64,000 nucleotides of DNA from Martinezella rhizogenes. Its GTDB lineage: Bacteria > Pseudomonadota > Alphaproteobacteria > Rhizobiales > Rhizobiaceae. Shown here piece after piece: positions 1 through 8,861 of this stretch. A program made the translations under genes and the position numbers. A model generated the notes under the pieces. It saw only the letters and a program-made list of their open reading frames with translations, did no database searches and was not told the DNA's origin. Each line of letters begins with the position of its first letter. Positions within the stretch are counted from its first letter, which is position 1. The stretch covers positions 1-64,000 of the forward strand of contig JAAMEZ010000021.1 of assembly GCA_013322215.1 (NCBI GenBank), read 5' to 3'.

Positions 1-2541
1 CTGACGCAAGGGTTCGGCAGCTTGCCTGAAGTCGGCCCAGGGATCCGATCTGAGCGCCGCAAGCCGTGTCGGCACGTTGAGCACGGTGAAATAGTCCGGA
101 CCGATTGCCGGGCTCAACTCCTCCCAGGATAAGGGCATGGAGACGGCGGCTCCCGGACGCGCGCGGGTCGAATAGGGCGCGACGGCAGTCGAGCCCCGCT
201 GGTTTCTGAGATAATCGATGAGGATCTTGCCGCGGCGTTTCGACTTGGTGATCGTCGAGACGTAGCGATCGGGGGCATCTGCCGCCATCGCATCGGCGAT
301 ACCCTTGGTAAAGGCCTTGACCGCCGGCCATTCGGCCTTGGCGACCAGTGGACAGACGATGTGCAACCCCTTGCCGCCGGATGTCTTTACGAAAGGGACG
401 AGGGCCGCCCGTCTCAGCCGTTCGGCTGTTTCCTCGGCCGCGACGATGACGTCGTCCCATGCGACGTCCGGACCGGGATCGAGGTCCATGACGATCATGT
501 CGGGCCTTTCCCAATCGCCGACCATCGATCCCCAGGGATGGATTTCGAGGACCGCGGCCTGCACGAGGCCAATCAGGCCGTTCAAGTCATCGATACCAAC
601 ATAGGGCTCTTCGTCCTGCGGGTCCTTTGCCAACACGATATTCTTGTTCATGCCCTTCCAGGCATGTTTCTGGAAGAAGTGCTGGCCGCCGATCCCATTC
701 GGGCAGCGCACCAGCGCGAGCGGCCGTCCCACGACGAAAGGACCCATATAGCGCCAGACCTCGCTATAGTAGTCGGCAAGCCCGGCCTTTGTCACGCCTT
801 CGTCCGGCCAATAGAGGCGATCTTCATGGGTGAGGGATACGCTGCTTCGCGGAGGCTTTTCGGTTGAGGCTTTCGTCGGAGATTTCAGCGTCTCCCGAAC
901 GATATCGCGCGGGTTCTTGTCCTCTCTAAGGCCGCGGAAAGAGGCATGGCGCAGGTGGCCGTCGGCGGTCCAGGCGCGAAACTCGACTTCCGCTGCAAGG
1001 TCCGGTCGCACATAGCGGACGCCGCGATTTTCCTCCGCGGTCAGCTTTGTGGCAAAGGGGCTTTCCTCCGTCTTGATGCGGGTCAGCCTCTGGAAGAGTT
1101 GCTCGGCGACCGTGTGCGTATAGCCCGTGCCGACGCGACCGACATGTTCCAGCTTGCCGTTCTCGTAGAGGCCGAGAACCAACGAGCCGATCGCCTTTCG
1201 AGATGTCGTCGAGGGCACAAAGCCTCCGATGACGAATTCCTGCCGCGACGAGCATTTCGATTTGACCCATGTCTTGCCGCGGCCCGAGCGATAGGGATCG
1301 CTGGCGACCTTGGATACGATCCCTTCCAGGCTTAACCGGCAGGCATGACTCAGCAGCAGGTTTCCATTTTCATCAAAATGACTGCTGAAGCGAAGGGTCC
1401 CGGTTTCGGATGGAATGATCTTCTGCAGCAATTCCTTGCGGCTGATCAACGAGCAGGCGGTCAGGTCGTAGCCGTCGAGATAGATGAGATCGAACGCGTA
1501 GAAGACGAAACGGTCGCTGCGCCCTTCGCTAAGGTCGGCCTGGAGGGCCGAGAAGTCGGAGGCTCCCGCCGCGGGCTCGACCACCAGTTCGCCATCAATA
1601 ACAGCGGTGCCGACCGGAAGATCCCGGAAGGCGGCGAGAATCTCCTTGCCGAATTTTTGCGTCCAGTCGAGACCGCTGCGCGTCAGCAGCTTTATGAGGC
1701 CCGCCTCGATGCGGACCTCGAGCCGATAGCCGTCGAACTTGATTTCGTGGAGCCAACGTTTACCCGAGGGCGGCTTGGATACCAGTGTCGCCAAAGCTGG
1801 CTCGATAAAGGCCGGCAGCGCTGCCTTCCTTGCGCCCCTCAAGGAAGAGGGATCGACAGGCTCGGTATCGCGTTCTGGTTCCGTCTTGCTCGACTCAAGG
1901 GAGCCGTTCTTCGGTTTCGCCGTTCTGCGATCGATCTTACCCGTCTTGGAGGACCAGCCCGGCCTCTCGTTCTCGACCTCATTGATAAGCCGTCCCGTCT
2001 TGGCCGATTCCGGTCGTTCTTCAAGGATGTCAGGTGCTCCTTCCGGGCGAGCCGCATTGTCTTCCCCCTTGATCAGCAGCCAGTTTTCGCGCTTCTCACG
2101 CGGTTTTCCGGCCATGCGGATCAGGTGCCAGCGTCCACCGAGTTTTTTGCCGTGGAGTTCAAATTCGAGATGTCCCTTGGTCAGTCCCTTGCGCGGATCG
2201 CCAATCGGCGTCCAGGAGCCTTTATCCCAGACGAGGACCGTACCGCCACCGTACTCGCCCTTCGGGATCGTGCCTTCGAAGTCGCCATATTCGAGAGGAT
2301 GGTCTTCTGTCTGCACCGCGAGCCGCTTTTCGCCGGTCACCAAGCTCGGCCCCTTGGTCACGGCCCAGCTCTTCAATACGCCGTCGAGTTCAAGACGAAA
2401 ATCATAGTGAAGGCGGCGTGCATCGTGCTTCTGGATAACGAAGCTGCCGCCGGCCGCGACGGCTTTTCTTCTGTTTGCGCGACCCTTCGGCTCTGATGTT
2501 TTGGTAAAGTCACGCTTACGATGATAGGTCTCCAATACCAT
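1..2541 (-). CDS. ligD: ATP-dependent DNA ligase LigD, 3' end outside window
   Basis: Multifunctional ligase of bacterial non-homologous end joining, working with Ku. The reading frame is open from the ATG at 2541 to the left edge (847 codons). Domain order is phosphoesterase, ligase, polymerase. The phosphoesterase (about residues 20-170) has FVIQKHDARRLHYDFRLE. The ligase has the nucleotidyl motif KFDGYR with the adenylated lysine near residue 268. The primase-like polymerase starts near residue 565 and has the acidic metal motif MDLDPG near 685. LigD proteins of this type are about 840-900 aa, so only a short C-terminal tail should be missing. The start lies 2 bp after the ku stop, so the two genes are one transcript. 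The opposite strand carries long open frames, which are shadows of this gene. Identification is firm. Confidence 0.95.
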   Translation of the reverse strand, partial: MVLETYHRKRDFTKTSEPKGRANRRKAVAAGGSFVIQKHDARRLHYDFRLELDGVLKSWAVTKGPSLVTGEKRLAVQTEDHPLEYGDFEGTIPKGEYGGGTVLVWDKGSWTPIGDPRKGLTKGHLEFELHGKKLGGRWHLIRMAGKPREKRENWLLIKGEDNAARPEGAPDILEERPESAKTGRLINEVENERPGWSSKTGKIDRRTAKPKNGSLESSKTEPERDTEPVDPSSLRGARKAALPAFIEPALATLVSKPPSGKRWLHEIKFDGYRLEVRIEAGLIKLLTRSGLDWTQKFGKEILAAFRDLPVGTAVIDGELVVEPAAGASDFSALQADLSEGRSDRFVFYAFDLIYLDGYDLTACSLISRKELLQKIIPSETGTLRFSSHFDENGNLLLSHACRLSLEGIVSKVASDPYRSGRGKTWVKSKCSSRQEFVIGGFVPSTTSRKAIGSLVLGLYENGKLEHVGRVGTGYTHTVAEQLFQRLTRIKTEESPFATKLTAEENRGVRYVRPDLAAEVEFRAWTADGHLRHASFRGLREDKNPRDIVRETLKSPTKASTEKPPRSSVSLTHEDRLYWPDEGVTKAGLADYYSEVWRYMGPFVVGRPLALVRCPNGIGGQHFFQKHAWKGMNKNIVLAKDPQDEEPYVGIDDLNGLIGLVQAAVLEIHPWGSMVGDWERPDMIVMDLDPGPDVAWDDVIVAAEETAERLRRAALVPFVKTSGGKGLHIVCPLVAKAEWPAVKAFTKGIADAMAADAPDRYVSTITKSKRRGKILIDYLRNQRGSTAVAPYSTRARPGAAVSMPLSWEELSPAIGPDYFTVLNVPTRLAALRSDPWADFRQAAEPLRQ

Positions 2542-2543
2542 GG

Positions 2544-3395
2544 TCAGCTCGCCTTGCGTTGAGTGCGTTTCGTTTCTTTCCTGGACCTGGGGCTCGACTT
2601 CGCGCGTGTCTTGCTATTGTCATCCAGCCCGGCGCTCTGGCGCAGGGCTTCCATGAGATCGGTAACCTTGGCAGGTTTCGCCGGCCTGTGCCGTGGGATC
2701 GCCTTGCCCTCGATCTTGGCTTTCACGAGATCGGCAAGTGCCGCCTCATAGCGATCGTCGAACTCGCTGGCATCGAAACTGCCTTGCTTCGTGTCTATGA
2801 TGTGTTTGGCAAGATCGAGCATCTCGCCCGTGATCTTCATGTCCGGGACATCTTCAAAGGCTTCCTTTGCCGGGCGAACCTCGTAATCGAAGTTCAATGT
2901 GGTGGCGATCAATCCTTTGCCATGGGCGCGGATCATCATCGTTCGCAGACGGCGAAAAAGAACGGTCTGGGCAATGGCAGCGACCTTCCGGGCACGCATG
3001 CCCTCACGGATGAGCGCGAATGCCTCCTCACCGGCATGCTCGGAAGGGGCCAGATAGTACGGGCGGTCGAAATAGACGTCATCGATATCGGAACATGCCA
3101 GGAAAGCCAGGATATGCAGGATCTTGTCGCTTTCCGGCACCGCTGCGGCGACTTCCTCAGGCTCGAGGACGATGTAGTCGTCCTTATTGAGCTCATATCC
3201 CTTAACCTGATCTTCGCGTGGCACCGGCTTTCCGGTCTCGCTATCGATGAATTCGCGTCTGACCCGGTTGCCGGTTTCGCGGTTCAGCGTGTGGAAGGAA
3301 ATCCGCTCCGAAGTCGACGTGGCCGTATAGAGTGCGACCGCGCAACTGACCTCTCCGACTTTCAAATATCCTTTCCATTGCGCACGCGGGCTCAT
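2544..3395 (-). CDS. ku: Ku homodimeric DNA end-binding protein
   Basis: 283-aa bacterial Ku. It binds double-strand ends as a ring and recruits LigD. The N-terminus WKGYLKVGEVSCAVALYTA and the block FHTLNRETGNRVRREFID are typical of the Ku core, and the tail from about residue 235 is Lys/Arg-rich, as in other bacterial Ku proteins. Length is normal for the family. It is the first gene of a ku-ligD operon with a 2-bp intergenic gap. A GGAAC-N16-CGTT element lies about 30 bp upstream, so expression is probably under the general stress sigma factor. The ATG at 3395 is the only start that keeps the conserved N-terminus. Confidence 0.95.
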   Translation of the reverse strand: MSPRAQWKGYLKVGEVSCAVALYTATSTSERISFHTLNRETGNRVRREFIDSETGKPVPREDQVKGYELNKDDYIVLEPEEVAAAVPESDKILHILAFLACSDIDDVYFDRPYYLAPSEHAGEEAFALIREGMRARKVAAIAQTVLFRRLRTMMIRAHGKGLIATTLNFDYEVRPAKEAFEDVPDMKITGEMLDLAKHIIDTKQGSFDASEFDDRYEAALADLVKAKIEGKAIPRHRPAKPAKVTDLMEALRQSAGLDDNSKTRAKSSPRSRKETKRTQRKAS

Positions 3396-3425
3396 AGGCA
3401 GGCTCCAAACAAACGATGGGAGTCA

Positions 3426-3450
3426 AACGAGGTTTGCTCACCATTGTTCC
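3426..3450 (-). promoter_or_regulatory. EcfG-type promoter for ku-ligD
   Basis: Reading on the minus strand, GGAAC (3450-3446), 16 nt, CGTT (3429-3426). This matches the alphaproteobacterial EcfG consensus exactly. Expected transcription start is near 3420, about 25 nt before the ku ATG. Confidence 0.75.
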
Positions 3451-3484
3451 GGTTTTGAATATCGTCCGCGAAAGGCTCTCCAGC

Positions 3485-3509
3485 GGAACATTCGAGTCGT
3501 GGCGCCGTT
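3485..3509 (+). promoter_or_regulatory. EcfG-type promoter for the DUF982 gene
   Basis: GGAAC (3485-3489), 16 nt, CGTT (3506-3509): an exact EcfG consensus. It diverges from the ku promoter 35 bp away. The transcript would start just before the AGGAGG ribosome site at 3518-3523. Confidence 0.75.
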
Positions 3510-3529
3510 CTTGCTGCAGGAGGATAGCC

Positions 3530-3784
3530 ATGACACAACAATTGTGGAGCAAGCCAGTCACGGTCGAAACGAGCAAGCCCGGTCAGCGCTTGACGATTGT
3601 CAACACCGAGGCCGCCACCTGCTACCTTTTGCGACACTGGCCCGCAAAGTCGCACGGAATTGCCTTCAAAAACGCGAAACGAACGTTGATCAGCGCGCAC
3701 GAAGGTCATGTAGAGGCGCTCGCAGCGAGAGCCGCGTTCCTCGCTGCGCTTGAAGAAGGTGGCGTCGAGATATTTGAGGCATGA
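3530..3784 (+). CDS. DUF982 family small protein
   Basis: 84-aa protein with the DUF982 pattern: a conserved LLRHWP near residue 34, then an alanine-rich helix pair ending in EEGGVEIFEA. DUF982 proteins are small, of unknown function and abundant in Rhizobiales genomes. The ATG at 3530 is chosen because AGGAGG lies 6 nt upstream; an in-frame longer version from 3416 would cross the promoter. It is divergent from ku, with back-to-back stress promoters. No function can be deduced. Confidence 0.8.
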   Translation: MTQQLWSKPVTVETSKPGQRLTIVNTEAATCYLLRHWPAKSHGIAFKNAKRTLISAHEGHVEALAARAAFLAALEEGGVEIFEA

Positions 3785-4057
3785 TCATCAGGCGGGCCGC
3801 GTGCTCAAGGTTCCCCGCGACGCAAGGGTTAAATTGTCTGCCTGTCCACGGCTCAGGGAAATCTTCGATTTTGTCGCAGACAAGTCATCGGCAGCATTCA
3901 ATCCAACAGTGGTGAAGCTCGAACTCCGCGGATATTAAACGGCGGACCAAACCCGCGCCTCAGCCGGTAGCCGACAACGCGAAGGAGCCTCAGGGATTGA
4001 GCAGGCACGGTCATCAAGTCCCTGAAGTTGCATCGATTTAATGTCGCCTGCTTCTCC

Positions 4058-4083
4058 GGAACAAACAAGCCATAAGTCGAGTT
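4058..4083 (+). promoter_or_regulatory. Possible EcfG-type promoter for the Nramp-like gene
   Basis: GGAAC (4058-4062), 17 nt, AGTT (4080-4083). The spacing and the first -10 base depart from consensus, so this is weaker than its neighbours. It sits about 58 bp before the transporter start. Confidence 0.4.
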
Positions 4084-4140
4084 CACTCGCATCGAGAGCA
4101 GCCGAAACGTGCCGTTTCCTGCGTCTGCTGGGAGGCAGTC

Positions 4141-5439
4141 ATGAGCGACTATCGGATGGATGACAAAAGCGCTGTTGTTGAGCCTTCAAAACCACGAATA
4201 TTGGAGATCCTGGGACCTGGCCTGGTCACCGGTGCCTCAGACGACGATCCGAGCGGGATTGCGACCTATTCGCAGGCGGGAGCGCAGTTCGGTTACATTG
4301 CGAGTTGGACGCTCGTCCTCACTTATCCGCTAATGGTTGCCGTGCAGATGATCAGTGCTCGCATCGGCCGGACCACTGGCCGCGGTTTGGCGGGCAGCAT
4401 GGCGAAGTGCTATCCCCGCTGGGTTGGGGTGAGCGTTACTGTCCCGCTCCTGGTTGCCAATGTCATCAATCTGGGCGCGGATCTCGGTGCGATGGGAGAT
4501 GCGGCTCATTTGCTGTTGAACGGCAATTCACTGATTTATGTCGCGGGCTTTGGCGTGATCTGCATCCTTTTGCAGGTTCTCCTCAAATACAAGCGCTACG
4601 TGGCCGTCCTGAAATGGTTGAGCCTGGCGCTTCTGTCCTACATCGCGACCCTGTTCGTGGTGCATGTCGATTGGTCAAGCTTCACCCGCGGGCTGCTGCT
4701 GCCGACGTTCAAGGCGGACCCGAACTACTGGTCGATGATCGTTGCGATCTTTGGAACGACGATCAGCCCCTATCTGTTTTTCTGGCAGGCATCTCAGGAA
4801 GCCGAGGACCTGAAGGAAAAACCCCGGCAGGAAGCGCTGGTGAAGCATCCGCGGGAAGCGAAAAGGGCGGACGCTCGCATCACACTGGATACGCTCATCG
4901 GCATGGCGGCATCCAATATAGTCGCGCTGGCAATCATCACGACGACCGCAGCCACGCTTAACAAGGCTGGTGCCGCGAATATCGAGAGTTCCGTCGATGC
5001 CGCGAAGGCGATTGAACCTTTGGCCGGACACTTCGCCAAGATCGTCTTTGCCACCGGGATTATAGGAACCGGTCTTCTGGCCGTGCCGGTTCTCGCCGGT
5101 TCTGCGGCCTATGCGGTCGGGGAGGCGGCCCGATGGAAGGTTGGGCTGTCACGCGAGCCGAGCGAGGCGAAGGCTTTCTACACGACGGTAGGACTTGCGA
5201 CCATGGTGGGCATGTTGCTGAACTTCACGCCCATTCCGCCGATGAAGGCCCTGTTCTGGAGCGCAGTGATCAACGGTATAGTCGCCGTTCCCGTCATGGC
5301 GATCCTCATGCTGATCGCCTCCAATCCCAAGGTGATGAAGCAGTTTGTTATCCGCGGCGGATTGAAAGCACTTGGATGGATCTCGTGCGCCGCAATGTTT
5401 GCTGCCGTGATCGGCATGGCCGTGACCGCATTTTTCTGA
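4141..5439 (+). CDS. Nramp-related divalent cation transporter
   Basis: 432-aa polytopic membrane protein of the Nramp (LeuT-fold) superfamily, expected to move divalent metal across the inner membrane. Helix 1 carries GASDDDPSGIATYSQAG, containing the metal-liganding Asp of the DPxG/N motif. In helix 6, where classical MntH has an MPHN-like motif, this protein has TTISPYLFFWQASQEAEDL, so the usual Met and His ligands are absent. This marks a divergent subgroup, and substrate should not be assumed to be manganese. Length is normal. ATG 4141 has GGAGG about 10 nt upstream. The next gene on the same strand is the DUF892 protein, with its own promoter-like site. Confidence 0.85.
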   Translation: MSDYRMDDKSAVVEPSKPRILEILGPGLVTGASDDDPSGIATYSQAGAQFGYIASWTLVLTYPLMVAVQMISARIGRTTGRGLAGSMAKCYPRWVGVSVTVPLLVANVINLGADLGAMGDAAHLLLNGNSLIYVAGFGVICILLQVLLKYKRYVAVLKWLSLALLSYIATLFVVHVDWSSFTRGLLLPTFKADPNYWSMIVAIFGTTISPYLFFWQASQEAEDLKEKPRQEALVKHPREAKRADARITLDTLIGMAASNIVALAIITTTAATLNKAGAANIESSVDAAKAIEPLAGHFAKIVFATGIIGTGLLAVPVLAGSAAYAVGEAARWKVGLSREPSEAKAFYTTVGLATMVGMLLNFTPIPPMKALFWSAVINGIVAVPVMAILMLIASNPKVMKQFVIRGGLKALGWISCAAMFAAVIGMAVTAFF

Positions 5440-5448
5440 GGCCTGATG

Positions 5449-5473
5449 GGAACCAAACGTCAGACTATCTGTT
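5449..5473 (+). promoter_or_regulatory. EcfG-like promoter for the DUF892 gene
   Basis: GGAAC (5449-5453), 16 nt, TGTT (5470-5473). One mismatch to CGTT; the same TGTT variant recurs before several other genes here. Confidence 0.6.
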
Positions 5474-5538
5474 CGGGAAGGCGAGACCGAGGAGTCTCAC
5501 AATCAAACGATCTCGCCCATACCTGATGGAGGACCCCA

Positions 5539-6039
5539 ATGGCATCCGAGAAGACTTTGAACGCTCTCTTTCTCGAAACCTTGAAAGACATCTATTACGC
5601 CGAGAAGCAAATTCTTCGGGCATTGCCGAAGATGGCGCGCGCGGCCCAGGCTGAAGAAGGCAAACAGGGCTTTCTTCATCATCGCGACGAGACCCAGGGT
5701 CATGTCGAACGTCTGGAGCAGGTGTTCGAGATGCTGGGAAAGCCGGCGCGCGGAAAGACTTGCGAAGCAATCCAGGGCATCATTGCCGAGGCCGACGAGA
5801 TCATGGAGGAATTCAAGGGCGCCCCGGCGCTCGATGCAGGCCTCATTTCCTCGGCCCAAGCCGTCGAGCATTATGAAATCGCCCGCTACGGCACCCTCAT
5901 CGAATGGGCAAAGCAGCTTGGGCTCAAGGACGCCGTATCTCTTCTGCAGCAGACCTTGAGCGAGGAAAAGGCCACGGATCAGAAGCTGACGAAGCTCGCG
6001 GAAACCGCGGCGAATGCAAAGGCGAAGAAAGCGGCATAA
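5539..6039 (+). CDS. DUF892 (YciE/YciF) ferritin-like protein
   Basis: 166-aa all-helical protein of the DUF892 / YciF family. It begins with LNALFLETLKDIYYAEKQIL, the family signature that contributes glutamates to a ferritin-like di-iron site. Further conserved acidic and histidine positions are in HHRDETQGHVERLEQVFE and AVEHYEIARYGTLIEWAKQL. Family members are stress-induced and of uncertain biochemical role. The C-terminus is Ala/Lys-rich. ATG 5539 has a GGAGG at 5530 and follows a GGAAC-N16-TGTT element. A hairpin at 6062-6087 probably ends the transcript. Confidence 0.88.
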   Translation: MASEKTLNALFLETLKDIYYAEKQILRALPKMARAAQAEEGKQGFLHHRDETQGHVERLEQVFEMLGKPARGKTCEAIQGIIAEADEIMEEFKGAPALDAGLISSAQAVEHYEIARYGTLIEWAKQLGLKDAVSLLQQTLSEEKATDQKLTKLAETAANAKAKKAA

Positions 6040-6061
6040 AGCGCACCTGGTTTCCATATTT

Positions 6062-6087
6062 CGGTGCGTTGCGAAAGCGGCGCACCG
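6062..6087 (+). terminator. Hairpin downstream of the DUF892 gene
   Basis: Inverted repeat CGGTGCG / CGCACCG with a 12-nt loop, 22 bp after the DUF892 stop. There is no long T-run, so termination is inferred. Confidence 0.45.
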
Positions 6088-6243
6088 TTAGAGTTTGAAT
6101 ATGACAACTTCCTACTTTACGACGCAAGATAGTGAATATCTGCGACAGAGCGATTCGCAGCAGTTTCCCGGAAGGATCGGCAAATTTCGAGCGCGCAGCT
6201 CGGCTCCGCTCGAAACCGGCCGGTGAGATAGTTCAGAAGTGCC

Positions 6244-6741
6244 ATGTCCAAACATCGCCCCCATCTTGCGCGACTTGCGCCGCATATCGAGACCATCGCC
6301 GCCGGAGATATGGCCGAGCAATATGGCGCGCTATGCTTTCAATATAGCAAGGAAAACGTCTTGAAGGTGTTGCTCATTACGACGCGGGAAACCAGGCGAT
6401 GGATGATCCCGAAGGGATGGGCGATCAAGGGACTTACCGGTGGGCAGGTGGCCGAGCGCGAGGCTTGGGAGGAAGCAGGCGTCAAGGGCAAGGTCAAAAA
6501 GAGCACGTTTGGCTATTTCACCTATTTGAAGGTGCTTGATGATGGCGAGACGATACCGTCGGTCGTCGAAGTGCACCTTCTTGAAGTCCGCAAACAGTGT
6601 CAGAAATTTCCCGAAAGCGGCCAGCGGATGATCGAATGGATGGTGCCCGAGGAAGCCGTGCGGCGTGTTCGGGAACCGGAACTCAAGGGACTATTGATGC
6701 GCTTTTCTTTGGAGCACACAGGGCCGACAGTCGCAGCCTAG
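6244..6741 (+). CDS. Nudix hydrolase
   Basis: 165-aa Nudix-fold hydrolase acting on a nucleoside-diphosphate-linked or polyphosphate substrate. The strand RRWMIPKGW precedes the Nudix box, which ends REAWEEAGV (residues 72-80). R72, E73, E76 and E77 supply the metal site, while the first Glu of the canonical box is replaced by Leu at position 64. MIPKGW is typical of the diphosphoinositol-polyphosphate-phosphohydrolase-like branch. The ATG at 6244 is used, although no clear ribosome site is visible. It converges on the histidine kinase gene, with 55 bp between stops. The precise substrate is unknown. Confidence 0.85.
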   Translation: MSKHRPHLARLAPHIETIAAGDMAEQYGALCFQYSKENVLKVLLITTRETRRWMIPKGWAIKGLTGGQVAEREAWEEAGVKGKVKKSTFGYFTYLKVLDDGETIPSVVEVHLLEVRKQCQKFPESGQRMIEWMVPEEAVRRVREPELKGLLMRFSLEHTGPTVAA

Positions 6742-6796
6742 GCGGTGCGGACTATTCTCAACGAAAGTACAGTCACGGATTGCGTTGCGTTTTCAT

Positions 6797-7900
6797 TCAA
6801 GCAGTGCCCGAACCTCGCTCATCCTGCAGGATATGCGACGGGATTCGCAGCAGGATCTTCAATCCGGATGGATTCCACTCGCGGTCAATGGCTCCATGCA
6901 AAGAGCTGATCGTCGCGCGCTCAAGCTGTGAGCCGAATCCTCCGGGACCGACAGGCCGGGCGGTCGGAGGTCCTCCGAGTTCAGTCCACGTCAGGACAAA
7001 ATCGTCGTCGCAACCTATGTTGATCGCGATCCTACCCTCCGGACCGGAGAGGGCTCCATACTTCACCGCATTTGTCGCGAATTCGTGCAGCAAGAGGGCG
7101 AGCGACGTCAGAATTGTACCTCTAACGGGAACATCCCGCCCATTTATGGAGACGCGGTCGGTACCCCCATCCTGGTGAGGGGCGAACAGCGCCTTGATCA
7201 GAGTAAAGAGTGTCGTATCGTGTGACTGGACGCTCGCACCACTTGCGCCTGGCAAGGTCAATTCATGGGCGATCGCAAGCGCGTTTACACGGGCTCTCAG
7301 ATCCCCTGCGAATTCTTGGATCGAAGTCGACGTGCGCTCACTTAATCCGACTACAGCGCCGATAACCGCGAAGATATTCTTGGTGCGGTGGTTCATTTCC
7401 CGCAGTAGCAGCTCCTGGCCCTCGGCAACACGCTTGCGCTCGGAAATGTCCCGCGCCACCTTCGACGCGCCGATGATGTTCCCGAGATCGTCGCGAACCG
7501 GAGACGCGGTCAACGAGATCTCTACCAGGGTGCCATCCTTTCGGCGCCGGATCGTCTCGTAGTGATCGAGCTTTTTTCCCGCCTTGATTGCGGAGATGAT
7601 CGTTTCTTCCTCGCGAAGTCGATCCTCGGGAATGATAATCGCAATATGCTCGCCAATCGCCTCTTCGGCGGTATGTCCGAACAGCCGTTCGGCACTCCTG
7701 TTCCAGCTCGTAATGATGCCATTGATGGATTTGCTGATGATCGCGTCGTCCGAACTCTCGACGATTGCCGCAAGGAAAGCCTGAGCGGTGGGAGCGTTGG
7801 ATCCAAGCTGCTCCAGCAACGTATTCCTGGTTTGTGCAGTGCGGAAGGGCGCATTCTGAAAAATAGCGGGCCGCGCCTCCGGAACCCTCTGGGTCGACAT
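6797..7900 (-). CDS. PAS-domain HWE-family sensor histidine kinase
   Basis: 367-aa soluble kinase. A PAS domain spans about residues 40-155 ([19 protein letters not shown] onward), followed by an HWE/HisKA_2 kinase core. The phospho-accepting His is H171 in [11 protein letters not shown]. The ATP-binding N-box is [13 protein letters not shown] (272-284), and the diagnostic W-x-E is WTE at 305-307. There is no membrane segment, so it senses a cytoplasmic cue, possibly through a flavin or heme PAS ligand. HWE/HisKA_2 kinases are the usual phosphodonors of PhyR in the alphaproteobacterial general stress response. Its position among genes with EcfG-like promoters fits that role, but no cognate response regulator is in the window. 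An AGGAAA site precedes the ATG. Confidence 0.9.
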   Translation of the reverse strand: MSTQRVPEARPAIFQNAPFRTAQTRNTLLEQLGSNAPTAQAFLAAIVESSDDAIISKSINGIITSWNRSAERLFGHTAEEAIGEHIAIIIPEDRLREEETIISAIKAGKKLDHYETIRRRKDGTLVEISLTASPVRDDLGNIIGASKVARDISERKRVAEGQELLLREMNHRTKNIFAVIGAVVGLSERTSTSIQEFAGDLRARVNALAIAHELTLPGASGASVQSHDTTLFTLIKALFAPHQDGGTDRVSINGRDVPVRGTILTSLALLLHEFATNAVKYGALSGPEGRIAINIGCDDDFVLTWTELGGPPTARPVGPGGFGSQLERATISSLHGAIDREWNPSGLKILLRIPSHILQDERGSGTA

Positions 7901-8161
7901 GGGTTTCCTCCGAAGCTTACTTCGCCATTGGCTAACCGTGAACGTTTGAAGATATCCTGGCGAAACAATCTATAGGTAGGCGGACCAGTCGAATTTTCCA
8001 GATTTGGCAGGGCTCGGGCAAGCAATATGGCCTCGTTTTCGCGGCCTTGCCGAACAGGTCGCATGGGCCCCCGCGCGCCAGGTGAAGCTCGCGGGGCAGG
8101 AACCAGATTAAAAGTTCTTTGGATCGGATACCAAGCCTCGACTTGCGAGCCTGACCAGGCT

Positions 8162-8689
8162 TTATTTTCCCAGTTGCTTGGCCATCTCCAGGTGATGCTG
8201 AAGCGTGGGCGTCGTATTGGCCGCCCATGCTTTCAATGCAGCGCTGTCTCCCTTTTCTCCATATCGCTTGAAAAGGTCGACGGCATTGGTGTGAGCCGAG
8301 CGTTGGTCGGAATCATAGCGCTGATCGAATTCTTTTCCTTGCAGCTTCTGGAGCCTGGTCAGCATCTTTTTCTGAGTAGACGTCATTTCGGTGGGAAGCG
8401 TTGCGTTCGCCTTGCCACTCGCCACCAGGTCCTTCAACTGCATGGTTGTTTTTTGATGGTCGTTGACCATTTGCTGGGCAAAAGTTTTTGTCTGGTCATC
8501 GCCGCGTTGCAAAGCAAGCTTGCTGGCTTCGATTTCGAACATGTCGCTGGTGGCAGCCTCGTTGACGAAATCCTGCGTCGTCGGCGCGGCGCCTATGAGA
8601 GAATTGACGGCTGTCTTTTCCGCGGCTGATTGGGCAAATGCTGTGGTGGCCAGGAGTAGAATTCCTGCAGTAATGATTGAGCGTTTCAT
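8162..8689 (-). CDS. DUF4142 exported protein
   Basis: 175-aa protein of the DUF4142 (ferritin-like helical) family. It has a signal peptide, MKRSIITAGILLLATTAFAQ, cut around residue 20. The mature part shows the family blocks NEAATSDMFEIEASKLAL and FAQQMVNDHQKTTMQLKDL. Proteins of this family are periplasmic or outer-membrane-associated, stress-related and biochemically uncharacterised. The start at 8689 is preferred over a longer frame because AGGAG lies 7 nt upstream and the signal peptide begins there. It lies downstream of a GGAAC-N16-AGTT site. Confidence 0.85.
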   Translation of the reverse strand: MKRSIITAGILLLATTAFAQSAAEKTAVNSLIGAAPTTQDFVNEAATSDMFEIEASKLALQRGDDQTKTFAQQMVNDHQKTTMQLKDLVASGKANATLPTEMTSTQKKMLTRLQKLQGKEFDQRYDSDQRSAHTNAVDLFKRYGEKGDSAALKAWAANTTPTLQHHLEMAKQLGK

Positions 8690-8714
8690 GGCGTTCTCCT
8701 TTCTTCCGTCTTCG

Positions 8715-8739
8715 AACTTAGAAAGGGCCGAAACGTTCC
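8715..8739 (-). promoter_or_regulatory. EcfG-like promoter for the DUF4142 gene
   Basis: Minus strand GGAAC (8739-8735), 16 nt, AGTT (8718-8715). One mismatch in the -10. Confidence 0.55.
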
Positions 8740-8861
8740 AGAGCCATTTACGCGCATTGGATGTCGGTAGCGATGAGTGTGCTCGCGGCGACCAGCCTGG
8801 TGTCACAAGGCGACAACGACGCGGCTGGTCTCGATGATCGTGTCCTCTTTTGTCTTCTGCC

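Noticed and set aside
1345..2496. 383-codon plus-strand open frame
   Set aside because: It is antisense to ligD, whose conserved motifs are continuous on the minus strand; the plus frame has no recognisable motif or ribosome site.
2559..3458. 299-codon plus-strand frame over ku
   Set aside because: Shadow of ku in GC-rich DNA; it also crosses the ku promoter.
3750..3938. 62-codon frame overlapping the DUF982 3' end
   Set aside because: No ribosome site, no family pattern, and it overlaps a better gene.
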